Below, in pieces: positions 45,519-54,088 of a stretch of 64,000 bases of DNA. The notes under the pieces are model-generated. The model was given only the letters and a program-made list of their open reading frames with translations. It was not told where the DNA came from and ran no database searches. The translations under genes and the position numbers were made by a program. Positions within the stretch are counted from its first letter, which is position 1; each line of letters opens with the position of its first letter. Origin of the DNA: WTFY01 sp965220875 (lineage in GTDB: Bacteria > Pseudomonadota > Gammaproteobacteria > UBA4575); contig OZ244849.1 of assembly GCA_965220875.1 (NCBI GenBank), forward strand, positions 1,612,001 through 1,676,000, written 5' to 3'.

Positions 45519-48500
45519 GCAAAAGGTGGAAAGGAAGGACGACCGGTTGGCGCGCATGCGTGCGCTGGACCCTTCCGGGTCGTTTATCGTGCAGGCGCCC
45601 GCAGGGTCCGGAAAAACCGGGTTGCTGATGCAGCGGTTTCTCGTGCTTCTGACCGGTGTTGAGGCGCCCGAGGAAATAGTGGCGATCACGTTCACGCGCA
45701 AGGCAGCGGGAGAGATGCGGCAGCGGATATTGCAGGCGCTGCAGCGGGCCAGCCGCAACGAGATGCCTGAAGAGGAGCATGAGCGGCGCACATGGGAGCT
45801 GGCACGAAAAGCACTGGCCCGCGATGAGGAGAAAGGCTGGCAGCTGATCAGGAATCCGGCACGCCTGCGGATCCAGACCATCGACTCTTTATGCCTGGCG
45901 CTTGTACGGCAAATGCCGGTGCTTTCCCGGTTTGGTTCGGTTCCCGCCATTGCGCAAGACCCCGAGAGACTGTATCTCGAGGCAGCGCGCAATACCGTCA
46001 TGGAACTCGAGTTGAAATCCGACTGGTCAGACGCCGTTGCCCATTTGGCCGGATGCCTGGACAACCGCCTGGACAGACTGGAGGAACTGGTTTCGACCAT
46101 GCTGGGGCACCGGGACTTATGGCTTCGCCACATTGCCTGCCCGGATGGCTCAAAGCTGGAGCGGGGGAGGCTGGAGGCTGCCACTGCACGCCTGGTTACC
46201 GATGCGCTGCAGGATCTGGTGGCTGATTTCCCTCGCCAGATGATCCCGGAGCTCATCACGCTGCTGCATTTTGCAGCCGGCCATCTGCCGCACGGGAGTC
46301 ATTCCAGGATTGCCGGTTGCGCGGACCTTGAAGGGTTGCCCGGGGCTGAACTTGAGCACCGTGGCCAGTGGGAAGGGATTGCGGAGCTGCTGCTTACACG
46401 GGGTGGCCACTGGCGCAAGAGCGTGAACAAGCACCAGGGCTTTCCCTCACAGGAGGAAGCTGCGGACAGGCAGGAAAAAGAATATTTTCAGGAGATGAAA
46501 GAGCGCATGGTGGCGTGGCTGCAGTCCATGGAAGACGAGGATGTTCTTCTCCAGAGGCTTGAATGGCTGGTGAAACTGCCTCCACGGGAATATACGGATC
46601 AGGAATGGTCTACCTTGAGCGCATTGGTACAGCTGCTGCGTGTAGCTTCGGCCCATCTTGAGCTTGTTTTCAGAAAGCATGGGCAGGTTGACTTTACAGC
46701 GCTGGTGCAGGCCGCCATCACGGCGCTTGGCAGTGCAGAGGACCCGACCGATCTTGCCTTGTCCTTGGATTACCGGATACAGCATCTGCTGGTGGATGAA
46801 TTCCAGGACACTTCTTTCAGCCAGTTTCACCTGCTCGGGCTGCTGACGACAGGCTGGCAGCCCGGAGATGGCAGGACCCTGTTCGTCGTGGGCGACCCCA
46901 TGCAGTCCATCTATCGCTTTCGTGAAGCGGAGGTAGGGCTGTTCTTCATTGCAAAGAAACACGGAATTGGCCAGGTGCAGCTGGAGTACCTGTGTCTTGC
47001 AGTAAATTTCCGCTCGCAACAGGGAGTCGTAGACTGGATCAACCGGTTTTTCAGGCGGGTACTGCCGGACTACGACAGCTTCAACGAGGGCGCCGTGTCA
47101 TTTGTGGAATCGGAGTCTTTTCATCCGCGGTCGGCATCCGAGGCGGTCACCGTCTGCCCGTCGAGCAGGCGCGATGATGTTTCGGAGGCCGGCGAGGTGG
47201 TGTCGATCGTCAGGGAGGCAAGATCGGTGCTTCCTGAAGGCACGATTGCAGTGCTAGTGCGGGCACGCACCCATCTCACGGAAATTGCAAGGCAGCTTCA
47301 AGCGGCAGGGCTGCGCTACCAGGCGGTTGAAATCGAGAAGCTGTCGCATCGCCCCTTGATCCAGGATTTGCTGGCATTGACCCGGGCATTGGGCCGTTTG
47401 AACGACCGGATAGCATGGCTGGCTGTACTCCGTGCACCGTATTGCGGATTGACGCTCGTCGACCTTCATTCCCTGGCGAGCGACGACTGGAACCGGACGG
47501 TACTCGACCTGCTGCACGATGAACAACACGTCACACGGCTGAGCCCGGACGGCCAGAGGCGCGTCGCCAGGGTGTTGCCGGTACTGGATGCAGCCATATC
47601 GGAACAGCGCCGCAGTTCACTGAGGGACAGTGTTGAAGGCACGTGGATTGCCCTGGGCGGACCAGCGTGCGTGCGTGACAGGGCCGAGCTTGAGGATGGC
47701 GAGGTCTTTTTCCAGCTGCTCGAGGAAACCGGAGAGGAACGGGACGTGCCGAATTTTCAGGAGCTGGACGAACAGATCGAGCGGCTGTTTGCTTTGCCTG
47801 ATGCCGGGGCGGGCGGTGCTTTGCAGCTCATGACGATCCACAAGGCAAAAGGACTGGAATTCGATACGGTGATCCTCCCGGGACTCGGACGGGTGACAAA
47901 AGGCAACGAGGAGAAACTGCTGGACTGGCTGGAGCGTGGCCGGGAATCGGGCGCAAGTGACCTTCTCCTCGCACCGATCAGCCGGTCAGGCGAGGAAAAA
48001 GGGCCGCTCGCCGCGTACCTGCAGTACCTGGACAGGGTAAAGGGCCATTTTGAAGACGGCCGGCTGCTGTACGTGGCGGCCACCCGGGCCAGGCATCGCC
48101 TGTACCTGCTCGGGCATGCACCGGAGCAAGGTGGTGCTGCAACACAGCTCAAGCCGCAGAGGAACTCACTCCTTGCGTGCCTCTGGCCGGCAGTTGAAGC
48201 GCATTACCTGTCCTATCTTGCCGGGCTTCGAGATTCAGGGGCCGGGATGACGGAACATGCCTCCGGCAAGGCTGTCGTTTCCCGGTCCATGCGTACCCGC
48301 CTGGATTCGGAATGGTCCGTACCGGCTCCCGGGCAGCCCATCGAGGCGCATTGCAGCAGGGATGACGAGGATTTGCACGGTCGTGAAGCGATCAGTTTTG
48401 ACTGGGCAGGAGAGACGGCACGGCACATTGGGACCGTGCTGCACAGACTGCTTCAGTTCATCGGGTCCAAGGGGGTCGAAAATGTGAAACCAGCCGAGAT

Positions 48501-48963
48501 CGAAAATCTCCAGAAGGTTGGCTACACGCTGCTTGGGCAGCTCGCGGTACCGAAGGACCGAATACAATCTGCCCACCGGAAAGTCTGTTCGGCACTCGGG
48601 TCTACCCTGGAAGATGAAAGGGGGAGGTGGGCATTGAGCAGGGTGCACAACAAGGCGGCTTCAGAACTGGAATTGAGCTGCGTCAAGAACGGTACGGTGG
48701 TGCACGTTGTGATCGACCGTACCTTTGTGGATGAGGCGGGAACCCGCTGGATAATCGATTTCAAGGCAAGCACCCATGGCGGAAAGCTTGAGGATTTCCT
48801 GGACCAGGAACAAAAACGCTATCGCGAACAGCTGGAACTCTACGCGGAGGTTGTGGGCAGGATGGAGGAAAACCCCATCAGGCTGGGCCTTTACTTCCCG
48901 CTGTTGAAAGGATGGCGTGAATGGAGCTTTCCTTTCGACGGGTCAGCGGATGATTCGCTGTGA
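45511..48963 (+). CDS. AddA-like UvrD-type helicase-nuclease
   Basis: The product starts at ATG 45511 (AGGAAG six bases upstream) and is 1150 residues. It has SF1A helicase motifs: I VQAPAGSGKTG, Ia ITFTRKAAGEM, II LLVDEFQDT, III VVGDPMQSIYRFR, V MTIHKAKGLEFD and VI YVAATRARHRLY. A C-terminal PD-(D/E)XK domain shows WIIDFKAS. With the AddB-like neighbour it should form a double-strand break resection enzyme like RecBCD/AddAB. The frame is open further upstream inside the AddB-like gene, but that part has no family similarity. Confidence 0.88.
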   Translation: MARQKVERKDDRLARMRALDPSGSFIVQAPAGSGKTGLLMQRFLVLLTGVEAPEEIVAITFTRKAAGEMRQRILQALQRASRNEMPEEEHERRTWELARKALARDEEKGWQLIRNPARLRIQTIDSLCLALVRQMPVLSRFGSVPAIAQDPERLYLEAARNTVMELELKSDWSDAVAHLAGCLDNRLDRLEELVSTMLGHRDLWLRHIACPDGSKLERGRLEAATARLVTDALQDLVADFPRQMIPELITLLHFAAGHLPHGSHSRIAGCADLEGLPGAELEHRGQWEGIAELLLTRGGHWRKSVNKHQGFPSQEEAADRQEKEYFQEMKERMVAWLQSMEDEDVLLQRLEWLVKLPPREYTDQEWSTLSALVQLLRVASAHLELVFRKHGQVDFTALVQAAITALGSAEDPTDLALSLDYRIQHLLVDEFQDTSFSQFHLLGLLTTGWQPGDGRTLFVVGDPMQSIYRFREAEVGLFFIAKKHGIGQVQLEYLCLAVNFRSQQGVVDWINRFFRRVLPDYDSFNEGAVSFVESESFHPRSASEAVTVCPSSRRDDVSEAGEVVSIVREARSVLPEGTIAVLVRARTHLTEIARQLQAAGLRYQAVEIEKLSHRPLIQDLLALTRALGRLNDRIAWLAVLRAPYCGLTLVDLHSLASDDWNRTVLDLLHDEQHVTRLSPDGQRRVARVLPVLDAAISEQRRSSLRDSVEGTWIALGGPACVRDRAELEDGEVFFQLLEETGEERDVPNFQELDEQIERLFALPDAGAGGALQLMTIHKAKGLEFDTVILPGLGRVTKGNEEKLLDWLERGRESGASDLLLAPISRSGEEKGPLAAYLQYLDRVKGHFEDGRLLYVAATRARHRLYLLGHAPEQGGAATQLKPQRNSLLACLWPAVEAHYLSYLAGLRDSGAGMTEHASGKAVVSRSMRTRLDSEWSVPAPGQPIEAHCSRDDEDLHGREAISFDWAGETARHIGTVLHRLLQFIGSKGVENVKPAEIENLQKVGYTLLGQLAVPKDRIQSAHRKVCSALGSTLEDERGRWALSRVHNKAASELELSCVKNGTVVHVVIDRTFVDEAGTRWIIDFKASTHGGKLEDFLDQEQKRYREQLELYAEVVGRMEENPIRLGLYFPLLKGWREWSFPFDGSADDSL

Positions 48964-49379
48964 CCCTTGACAGGGGGTGTATCCCTGCAGGTACCGGAAC
49001 CTGTCCATCGTCCATTCCGACACCCCGGCACCGCAGGACGGCAGCGGCACGGGATGGCCAGGAAAGCTCAAGCCCTGAAATGAAATTAACCTTGCTTATC
49101 AACAGAATATACAAGTTTATTAAACCTGATTGTCGGCGATGTGAATCCCGGGCTTCCTGGATAACCTGTCATGCATTGCAGGGAGAGGCGATGGATTGGG
49201 GCGAGTGACCACCTGGTCTCGCGGAGGTGCTTCAAGGCAGGTGAATACTGTTTCCGGTTCCCATGCGGAGGAATCGGCGCTCATGAGGATTGTTGCTTGT
49301 TATCCGTGCCAACTCATGCAAAATACTGGCCTTGTGGCATGCGGATCATGCCCTGTTCAAGCATTCATACGACGATTTG
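48964..49379. other. Spacer upstream of the phosphoribosyltransferase
   Basis: These 416 bases have short overlapping frames but no ribosome sites or recognisable protein. A more AT-rich patch (about 49080-49130, with AATATACAAG) could hold a promoter; I could not place -35 and -10 elements with confidence. Confidence 0.4.
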
Positions 49380-50144
49380 ATGGAAAGTACATCCTCCTGC
49401 ACCTCATCCATGGGACATTGTAGAGACACCGTTGACCTTGACTACTGGCGCAATCCGCAGGGAATCGAGATTCCCGATGACGAGCTGAGGTTCCTTTTGG
49501 TGCCGGATTTCGTTGAATCCGCGGTCTGCCTGGAACTGGCCAGGCAGGTTCATGAGTATCAGCAGAGCATGTCAGGCAAGCCGGACGAGATTACATCTGT
49601 ACTCATGGTTGCAATGGGTGGCCTGTTGCCCGGTGTTTTGCTTTATGACCACCTGGTTGGCGGTTGTTCCCGGCACTCTGCAGAGATCCGGTTTGGTACC
49701 GTTGTCGTGTCGGCCTATACGGGGCCGGGTAAACGGCATGGGCAACCCCGGATACAGGATGAAGTTTCGATACCGATGCAGGGCAAGACCGTATTGATCG
49801 TCGACGACCTGGGTGACAGCGGAGACACCATGCAATTTCTTGCCGACCATGTCCTGGAAAAGGGTGCGGGCAAGGTAATGATACTCACCCTGTATATGAA
49901 ACCCGAGGCGATGAGTAAGTACACGGCTGACTTCTACTTCGGGGAAGTATCCCAGGAGACCTGGCTAATCACCCCGAGGGAACGGGTTGAAACCATGATG
50001 AAACGTGTACCGGTATGGAAGGAGAGGGGGGCCACTGAACAGGAATGCCGCCGCAGGTTATGTGACTTGATAGGGTACAGCGTATCGGAAGTGGACTATT
50101 ACCTCCCGATTGCCTATTCAGGCATCGAGAATGAAGCGGGATGA
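49380..50144 (+). CDS. Phosphoribosyltransferase family protein
   Basis: The product has the PRPP-binding signature VLIVDDLGDSGDTM with the two acidic residues, in a type I phosphoribosyltransferase fold. I place the start at ATG 49380, giving 254 residues; an ATG at 49410 is as plausible, and an open frame runs back to 49290. The segment VVSAYTGPGKRHGQPRI fits the flexible loop of purine enzymes, and the closest class is hypoxanthine/xanthine-type, though the substrate is unknown. The C-terminal 100 residues, with WLITPRERVE and EVDYYLPIAYSG, resemble the archaeal/bacterial xanthine PRTase-like group. Confidence 0.75.
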   Translation: MESTSSCTSSMGHCRDTVDLDYWRNPQGIEIPDDELRFLLVPDFVESAVCLELARQVHEYQQSMSGKPDEITSVLMVAMGGLLPGVLLYDHLVGGCSRHSAEIRFGTVVVSAYTGPGKRHGQPRIQDEVSIPMQGKTVLIVDDLGDSGDTMQFLADHVLEKGAGKVMILTLYMKPEAMSKYTADFYFGEVSQETWLITPRERVETMMKRVPVWKERGATEQECRRRLCDLIGYSVSEVDYYLPIAYSGIENEAG

Positions 50145-50305
50145 CAGCTGGCTGTTCCGCTCAACCAGGTCATTCGGAACAGCGCTGTAGGTTGTTGTGA
50201 AAAGTGGATGTACAGTAGACCTGACTGCCATAGCCGGACAGGCAAATTTCTCATCTCTTTGAAGGCCGGGCAGGTGGAGTACACTGACAGGGGCAGGTGC
50301 TGCGA

Positions 50306-51166
50306 ATGGAGATACTGAATATTTTCGATCATGGGCTGACCGGTTCGCCATTCGGTTCAGCGCTGGACCTGTGCATACTGCTTGCCGCATTCGCCTGGTT
50401 GCTCTCGATAATCGTCCGGGAATACTCCTGGGTAGACCGGATATGGCCAATTTGCCCGGCGGTGTACTGCCTGATGGTGGCGGTTGACACGGAATTCAGT
50501 TCGGCGCGTATCAATCTCATGGCGCTGCTTGTCATCATTTGGGGGGCGAGGCTGACTTTCAACTACGCCCGTAAAGGTGGATTCAGGCGGGGTGGAGAGG
50601 ACTACCGGTGGGTTGTCGTAAGAGAGCGCACCGGGCCGGTCGGGTTCCAGGTGCTTAATCTCACGGTGATCGCTGCCGGTCAGATGCTGCTGGTCTGGCT
50701 GTTTACTTCTCCTGTTCACCAGGCCTGGCTGTGGCGCCAGGCTCCCTTGAACTGGATGGACCTAGCGGCGGCTGCAGTCATCGTGGTATTGCTTGTCTTC
50801 GAGGCGATTGCCGATGAGCAGATGTGGCGATTTCAGCAGGATAAAAAGCAACGCGCTGCCGCAGGCAAGAAGATCACCAGGCCTTTCATCACAACCGGGC
50901 TTTTCCGCTATTGCAGGCACCCCAATTACCTCTGTGAGATTGGCATGTGGTGGGTATTTTACTTGTTCGCGGTTGCGGCCTCAGGCCAGTGGCTGCACTG
51001 GACGGGTCTGGGGTTTGTCCTGCTTACGATTCTTTTTGTGTTCTCGATTCGGCTCACAGAATCGATTTCTGCTGGAAAATACCCCGGCTATCGCGACTAT
51101 CAGGCCACGACTCCTGTCCTGATTCCCTGGCCCCGGAGAGGACGTGTCCAGTCTGCCGGAAACTGA
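50306..51166 (+). CDS. DUF1295 / steroid 5-alpha-reductase-like membrane protein
   Basis: The 286-residue product has six or seven membrane segments and the family C-terminus FITTGLFRYCRHPNYLCEIG...YPGYRDYQ, shared with steroid 5-alpha-reductase and isoprenylcysteine methyltransferase-like proteins. No substrate is known for the bacterial DUF1295 group. The ATG at 50306 has GGGCAGG at a good distance; the open frame extends three codons to a GTG. Confidence 0.85.
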   Translation: MEILNIFDHGLTGSPFGSALDLCILLAAFAWLLSIIVREYSWVDRIWPICPAVYCLMVAVDTEFSSARINLMALLVIIWGARLTFNYARKGGFRRGGEDYRWVVVRERTGPVGFQVLNLTVIAAGQMLLVWLFTSPVHQAWLWRQAPLNWMDLAAAAVIVVLLVFEAIADEQMWRFQQDKKQRAAAGKKITRPFITTGLFRYCRHPNYLCEIGMWWVFYLFAVAASGQWLHWTGLGFVLLTILFVFSIRLTESISAGKYPGYRDYQATTPVLIPWPRRGRVQSAGN

Positions 51167-51263
51167 ATCCTTGTGAGACAGGGCGCTCAACAGCCTGTCA
51201 CCCGGTGAATAGGCGGTATTGAAGGCCGTATGACCCGCCAGATTCGCATTCAAGGGGTATTGG

Positions 51264-51280
51264 GAAAAGGTGGCCTTTTC
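51264..51280 (+). terminator. Small hairpin downstream of the DUF1295 gene
   Basis: GAAAAGG-TGG-CCTTTTC, a 7-bp stem with a 3-base loop, about 100 bases after the stop codon. There is no T-tract beyond the stem's own four T, so it is a weak or bidirectional terminator candidate. Confidence 0.4.
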
Positions 51281-51402
51281 AATCTGCAGGTTCGACAGAT
51301 TTCCTTACGGGATTTTTACAGGCTCTAGCATAATGTTATTATTAACCTGAAATATAACTGACCAAGAAATTCTAATGGTTACAAACTGGCTTGGAGGGCA
51401 AC

Positions 51403-51612
51403 ATGAGTGAGTCTGAATTCGAGGGTCATGAAGGGGAAATGAATGCTGTGGCTGACATGATAATCACCATCGCAAGTAATCTCGACATGAATGACAAATT
51501 AGTAGATCAAATTGACGGCATCCTTAAGCTGGACAATCAAAACATGAAAGGAACGCGGTATGAAAAAGTACTGCTGCATTTCAGACATAGATTTACGAAC
51601 CCTCACCTCTAA
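51403..51612 (+). CDS. Small acidic hypothetical protein
   Basis: The 69-residue product is acidic at the N-terminus (MSESEFEGHEGEMNAVADM) and basic at the C-terminus (HFRHRFTNPHL), with a predicted helical middle. No signal peptide or known domain is seen. A GGAGGG ribosome site five bases upstream supports translation from ATG 51403, and the codon use is coding-like. It may be a small soluble regulator, but I do not recognise it. A weak terminator follows. Confidence 0.55.
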   Translation: MSESEFEGHEGEMNAVADMIITIASNLDMNDKLVDQIDGILKLDNQNMKGTRYEKVLLHFRHRFTNPHL

Positions 51613-51635
51613 AGATTCGGATCATTCATCCAAGA

Positions 51636-51666
51636 GGAGGCTGGCTGCGGCCTCTCACCGGTTTTA
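51636..51666 (+). terminator. Weak terminator after the small acidic protein
   Basis: GGAGGC pairs with GCCTCT across an 8-base loop (51636-51641 with 51650-51655). A GTTTT run begins six bases later. The gap between stem and T-run makes it a weak candidate. Confidence 0.35.
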
Positions 51667-51835
51667 ATACCCCTGCAGCTACGGGGATAACCACAGATGC
51701 CGTGTGGTAAGACTGAGTTGAATTACCCAAATATCAATTAGTTATGATGATAATGTGAGTATGAACTTTAATACTGTTTCAGTCAGCCCCCTGGCGACGA
51801 GGCAGTGGACTGTGCCATTTATCAAAAAGCTTGAT

Positions 51836-52114
51836 TTAATGATGCTTTTCTCTGGCCAGGTCATTTAGAAATGCCTTCCAGTACTCGGCACAGGAGTCTT
51901 GAAAATTCTCTTTAAGCTCCACATGGCGCTCATCCTTCAAGTAGGCCTCGCGTTTTTGCCAGACGGTATGATCGATTTTTGAAAGCTTGGCGTGCAGGAT
52001 CGCCAGCTGGTCGCTGGGAACCAGAACCCGCAGTGCGGACGCTACCGTTGCAAATACAGTGTAGGCAGCGAACGCGTCGAATTCTGAAATGAACTTGTCA
52101 TCTGAGTAATCCAT
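51836..52114 (-). CDS. Hypothetical protein, 92 residues
   Basis: The product is a mixed-charge, mostly helical protein (MDYSDDKFISEFDAFAAY...) with no membrane segment or recognised domain. A CGGAAA-type purine stretch precedes the ATG. Its upstream frame closes with a stop 24 bases before, so the start is well limited. It overlaps the end of another minus-strand frame (52042-52317) by 73 bases, so the two may be separate genes or one gene split by a frameshift. Confidence 0.45.
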   Translation of the reverse strand: MDYSDDKFISEFDAFAAYTVFATVASALRVLVPSDQLAILHAKLSKIDHTVWQKREAYLKDERHVELKENFQDSCAEYWKAFLNDLAREKHH

Positions 52115-52317
52115 AGCATTAATTTCCGAACAAAATTGACGTTACAGGCTGAAAGGCCAGGTAATTCATGCAGTTTTCTTTCCTGCCCATCCAGGAATTT
52201 ATTGTTATTCGCAGGCAATGCTTCCTTGCTCCTGAGCACTACACCACCTGTCCTTTTCTTCAAGGCCAAAGTTGCATGATATAGTTCATCCCGGTCCATA
52301 GATAGCCCGTCCATCTT
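52042..52317 (-). CDS. Possible small hypothetical protein, overlaps the next frame
   Basis: From ATG 52317 the frame encodes about 91 residues. The first 55 (MDGLSMDRDELYHATLALKK...) look coding, with charged helical composition; the last part lies inside the frame of the 92-residue ORF and looks like its shadow. A real small protein, the N-terminal half of a frameshifted gene, or chance are all possible. No domain is recognised. Confidence 0.25.
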   Translation of the reverse strand, partial: KMDGLSMDRDELYHATLALKKRTGGVVLRSKEALPANNNKFLDGQERKLHELPGLSACNVNFVRKLMLWITQMTSSFQNSTRSLPTLYLQR

Positions 52318-52326
52318 TTCATCCAA

Positions 52327-52584
52327 ATGATGCAGAAATCAGTAGTCTTCAGTCTCCATATTCAATCATTCTTCATGGATGTAAAAAGTGGAGCAATCAC
52401 TGCGAATTTATCCTGTTGAAGTGCAGCCATGCTGACAACCCGAGCCGGGCGTCCCTGGTATCCAAAGGGTTGATGCAGGCTTCCCCGTGCAGCCTTATCC
52501 GGTCAAAGCAGGTGGAGTGAAGGCAGGAAAACAGTGCTGCGGGTTATCCTCTGCCGTGAAGTCAGGTCACGGAAACCGTGCACA
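52327..52584. other. Spacer before the BASS-family gene (its 3' side)
   Basis: No credible gene on either strand. The region lies between the stop of the symporter gene and the small hypothetical frames and shows no strong hairpin near the symporter stop. Confidence 0.35.
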
Positions 52585-53448
52585 TCAGGCAGCTGCGTCC
52601 GGACTGCGCCGCAACAGTGCGACATAGATCAGCGCGGTCACGAACATGGTCAGGCTGTAGGTTGTAGCCGGCACCGTCGCAAGCCCACCTCCAAACAAAA
52701 GTACCGCAATAGCGATCGCAAGCGTCCCGTTCTGCAGTCCGCATTCCATCGCGATCGCGGTGCGCTGTTTCGCTCCGGTCGCGAACCACCGCGCCAGCAG
52801 GTAAGCAATCACCATCATCATCAGGTTCAGGGTAAAAGTGGCCAGCCCGGCCTGGGCATAATAGGAGACAAGATTACTTCGCTCCTGATAAATTGCACCC
52901 GCAAGCACGAGCACGAACAACACGGCGGACACGATACGCGCCGACGGTTCGACCCGCAGTGCGAAGTTTTCGGCAAAACGGCGTACCAGCAGGCCGATCA
53001 GTACCGGTATGGTGACGATCAGGAAGACACTGATCGCAGTGTTGGCCACTGTGATGTCCCGCACCGCCTGGTCGCCTATGAAATGGCCGTAGGCAAAGAC
53101 GACAACAAACGGGATCGTGAGCACGCTCAGCAAGCTGATCACCGCTGTCAGTGAGATTGACAGTGCGACATCGCCACGCGCGAAAGCTGTCAGGAGGTTG
53201 GAGGTTACTCCACCCGGAGCAGCAGCAATGATCATCAGCCCGAGGGCAAGTTCCGGTGCCATTGGCCAGGTGCTGGCAAGGAGGAAGGCGATAACCGGGA
53301 GCACGAGGATCTGTGACACAGCACCGACCGCGAAATCGCGCGGTCGCCGCACTACCTGTACAAAATCATCGAAGGTGAGTCCGAGCCCGAGTGCCAGCAT
53401 GATGAAAGCAAGCGCCAGAGGCAGAACGACATCCGTCACAAATCCCAT
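52585..53448 (-). CDS. Bile acid:sodium symporter (BASS) family protein
   Basis: The 287-residue membrane protein has about nine or ten hydrophobic segments. It carries the BASS/ArsB-like pattern: LGLTFDDF near residue 23-30 and the core AAPGGVTSNLLTAFARGDVALS, and ECGLQNGTLAIAIAVLLFGG, the two helix breaks of the sodium-binding core. Bacterial members transport pantoate, keto acids or sterol-like acids, so the substrate is open. AGGAGA precedes the ATG. It is monocistronic. Confidence 0.9.
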   Translation of the reverse strand: MGFVTDVVLPLALAFIMLALGLGLTFDDFVQVVRRPRDFAVGAVSQILVLPVIAFLLASTWPMAPELALGLMIIAAAPGGVTSNLLTAFARGDVALSISLTAVISLLSVLTIPFVVVFAYGHFIGDQAVRDITVANTAISVFLIVTIPVLIGLLVRRFAENFALRVEPSARIVSAVLFVLVLAGAIYQERSNLVSYYAQAGLATFTLNLMMMVIAYLLARWFATGAKQRTAIAMECGLQNGTLAIAIAVLLFGGGLATVPATTYSLTMFVTALIYVALLRRSPDAAA

Positions 53449-53755
53449 GGCTTCTCCTGAACCCGGTTATCCTGCTGCCGTGCGACATGCGGAGTTGCCT
53501 TCGCACCGTCCCTGCTGCACTGAGAATCTCCAGGCATTTTCAAATGGCGCCGTGGTGCACCGCAGTGATAGTTCTCATCGAAATGCGAACGATGAGGGGT
53601 GAGTGAGAACGCCGTAACATTTGATAAACATGCCTGGATTGTGTCGTTTGATATTCCCTGCTCGATGCACAGCCGGGTCGCACCGGCTGTGCAGGAAGCT
53701 TGCTGATACCGGCTAGTCTAATGTGTGTGTTCCTTGCCAGCAATCATTCTCTGGG

Positions 53756-53790
53756 AAAGCCCGCCTTGTCTGAGTGGCAGGCTTTTGTTC
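53756..53790 (+). terminator. Rho-independent terminator-like hairpin without an obvious gene
   Basis: AAAGCC-C-GCC, a 10-base loop, then GGC-A-GGCTTT, followed by TGTTCTGT. The stem is 9 bp with one C/A mismatch and the 3' side is T-rich. On the minus strand the T-tract is only three bases, so it is best read as plus-strand. Confidence 0.55.
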
Positions 53791-53941
53791 TGTATTAAGC
53801 ATACCTGGGATGCTATACAGGCTTGGCGAGCAGGTCTCCTATATACCCGTACCTCCATTGACCTGAACCTCGATCGCCCACAGTAGACTGGGAATTATAT
53901 ATTTAAATAAGCAAAACACCTTTGCATCTTGATATACAAGC

Positions 53942-54055
53942 ATGTGCGAGCAAACGACAACTATTGAAGGGTACGAGGAATTTCTTGATGCCATTGTGTA
54001 TGTTCTTTTCAGAGACGATCTTTTCCACATGAATGGCGTATCCTATGCTTTATGA
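53942..54055 (+). CDS. Possible 37-residue small protein
   Basis: An ATG-started frame encodes 37 residues (MCEQTTTIEGYEEFLDAIVY then VLFRDDLFHMNGVSYAL) and ends 33 bases before the solute-binding protein gene. It has no clear ribosome site and no known domain. It could be a small leader protein or chance. Confidence 0.2.
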   Translation: MCEQTTTIEGYEEFLDAIVYVLFRDDLFHMNGVSYAL

Positions 54056-54088
54056 AGTATATAATTTCCTAAGGTACAAGGATTCAAA

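Larger units (their letters stand above)
53449..54088. other. 640-base spacer with strong hairpins, candidate small RNA region
   Basis: Between the divergent symporter and solute-binding protein genes. It holds a perfect 11-bp stem at 53666-53693 (TGCACAGCCGG with CCGGCTGTGCA, 6-base loop) and, 60 bases on, a plus-strand terminator-like hairpin at 53756-53786. No plus-strand gene lies upstream to be terminated, so a plus-strand small RNA ending near 53790 is possible. The rest is AT-rich with weak small frames. Confidence 0.45.

Noticed and set aside
44535..46259. 574-codon open frame on the minus strand across the AddB-like/AddA-like junction
   Set aside because: It lies antisense to two genes with full conserved motifs; its translation is rich in Ser, Arg and Cys with no domain, as expected for the shadow of GC-rich coding sequence.
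53839..54030. 63-codon minus-strand frame upstream of the solute-binding protein
   Set aside because: No ribosome site, mixed hydrophobic composition without a clear membrane pattern, and it overlaps the AT-rich promoter region.
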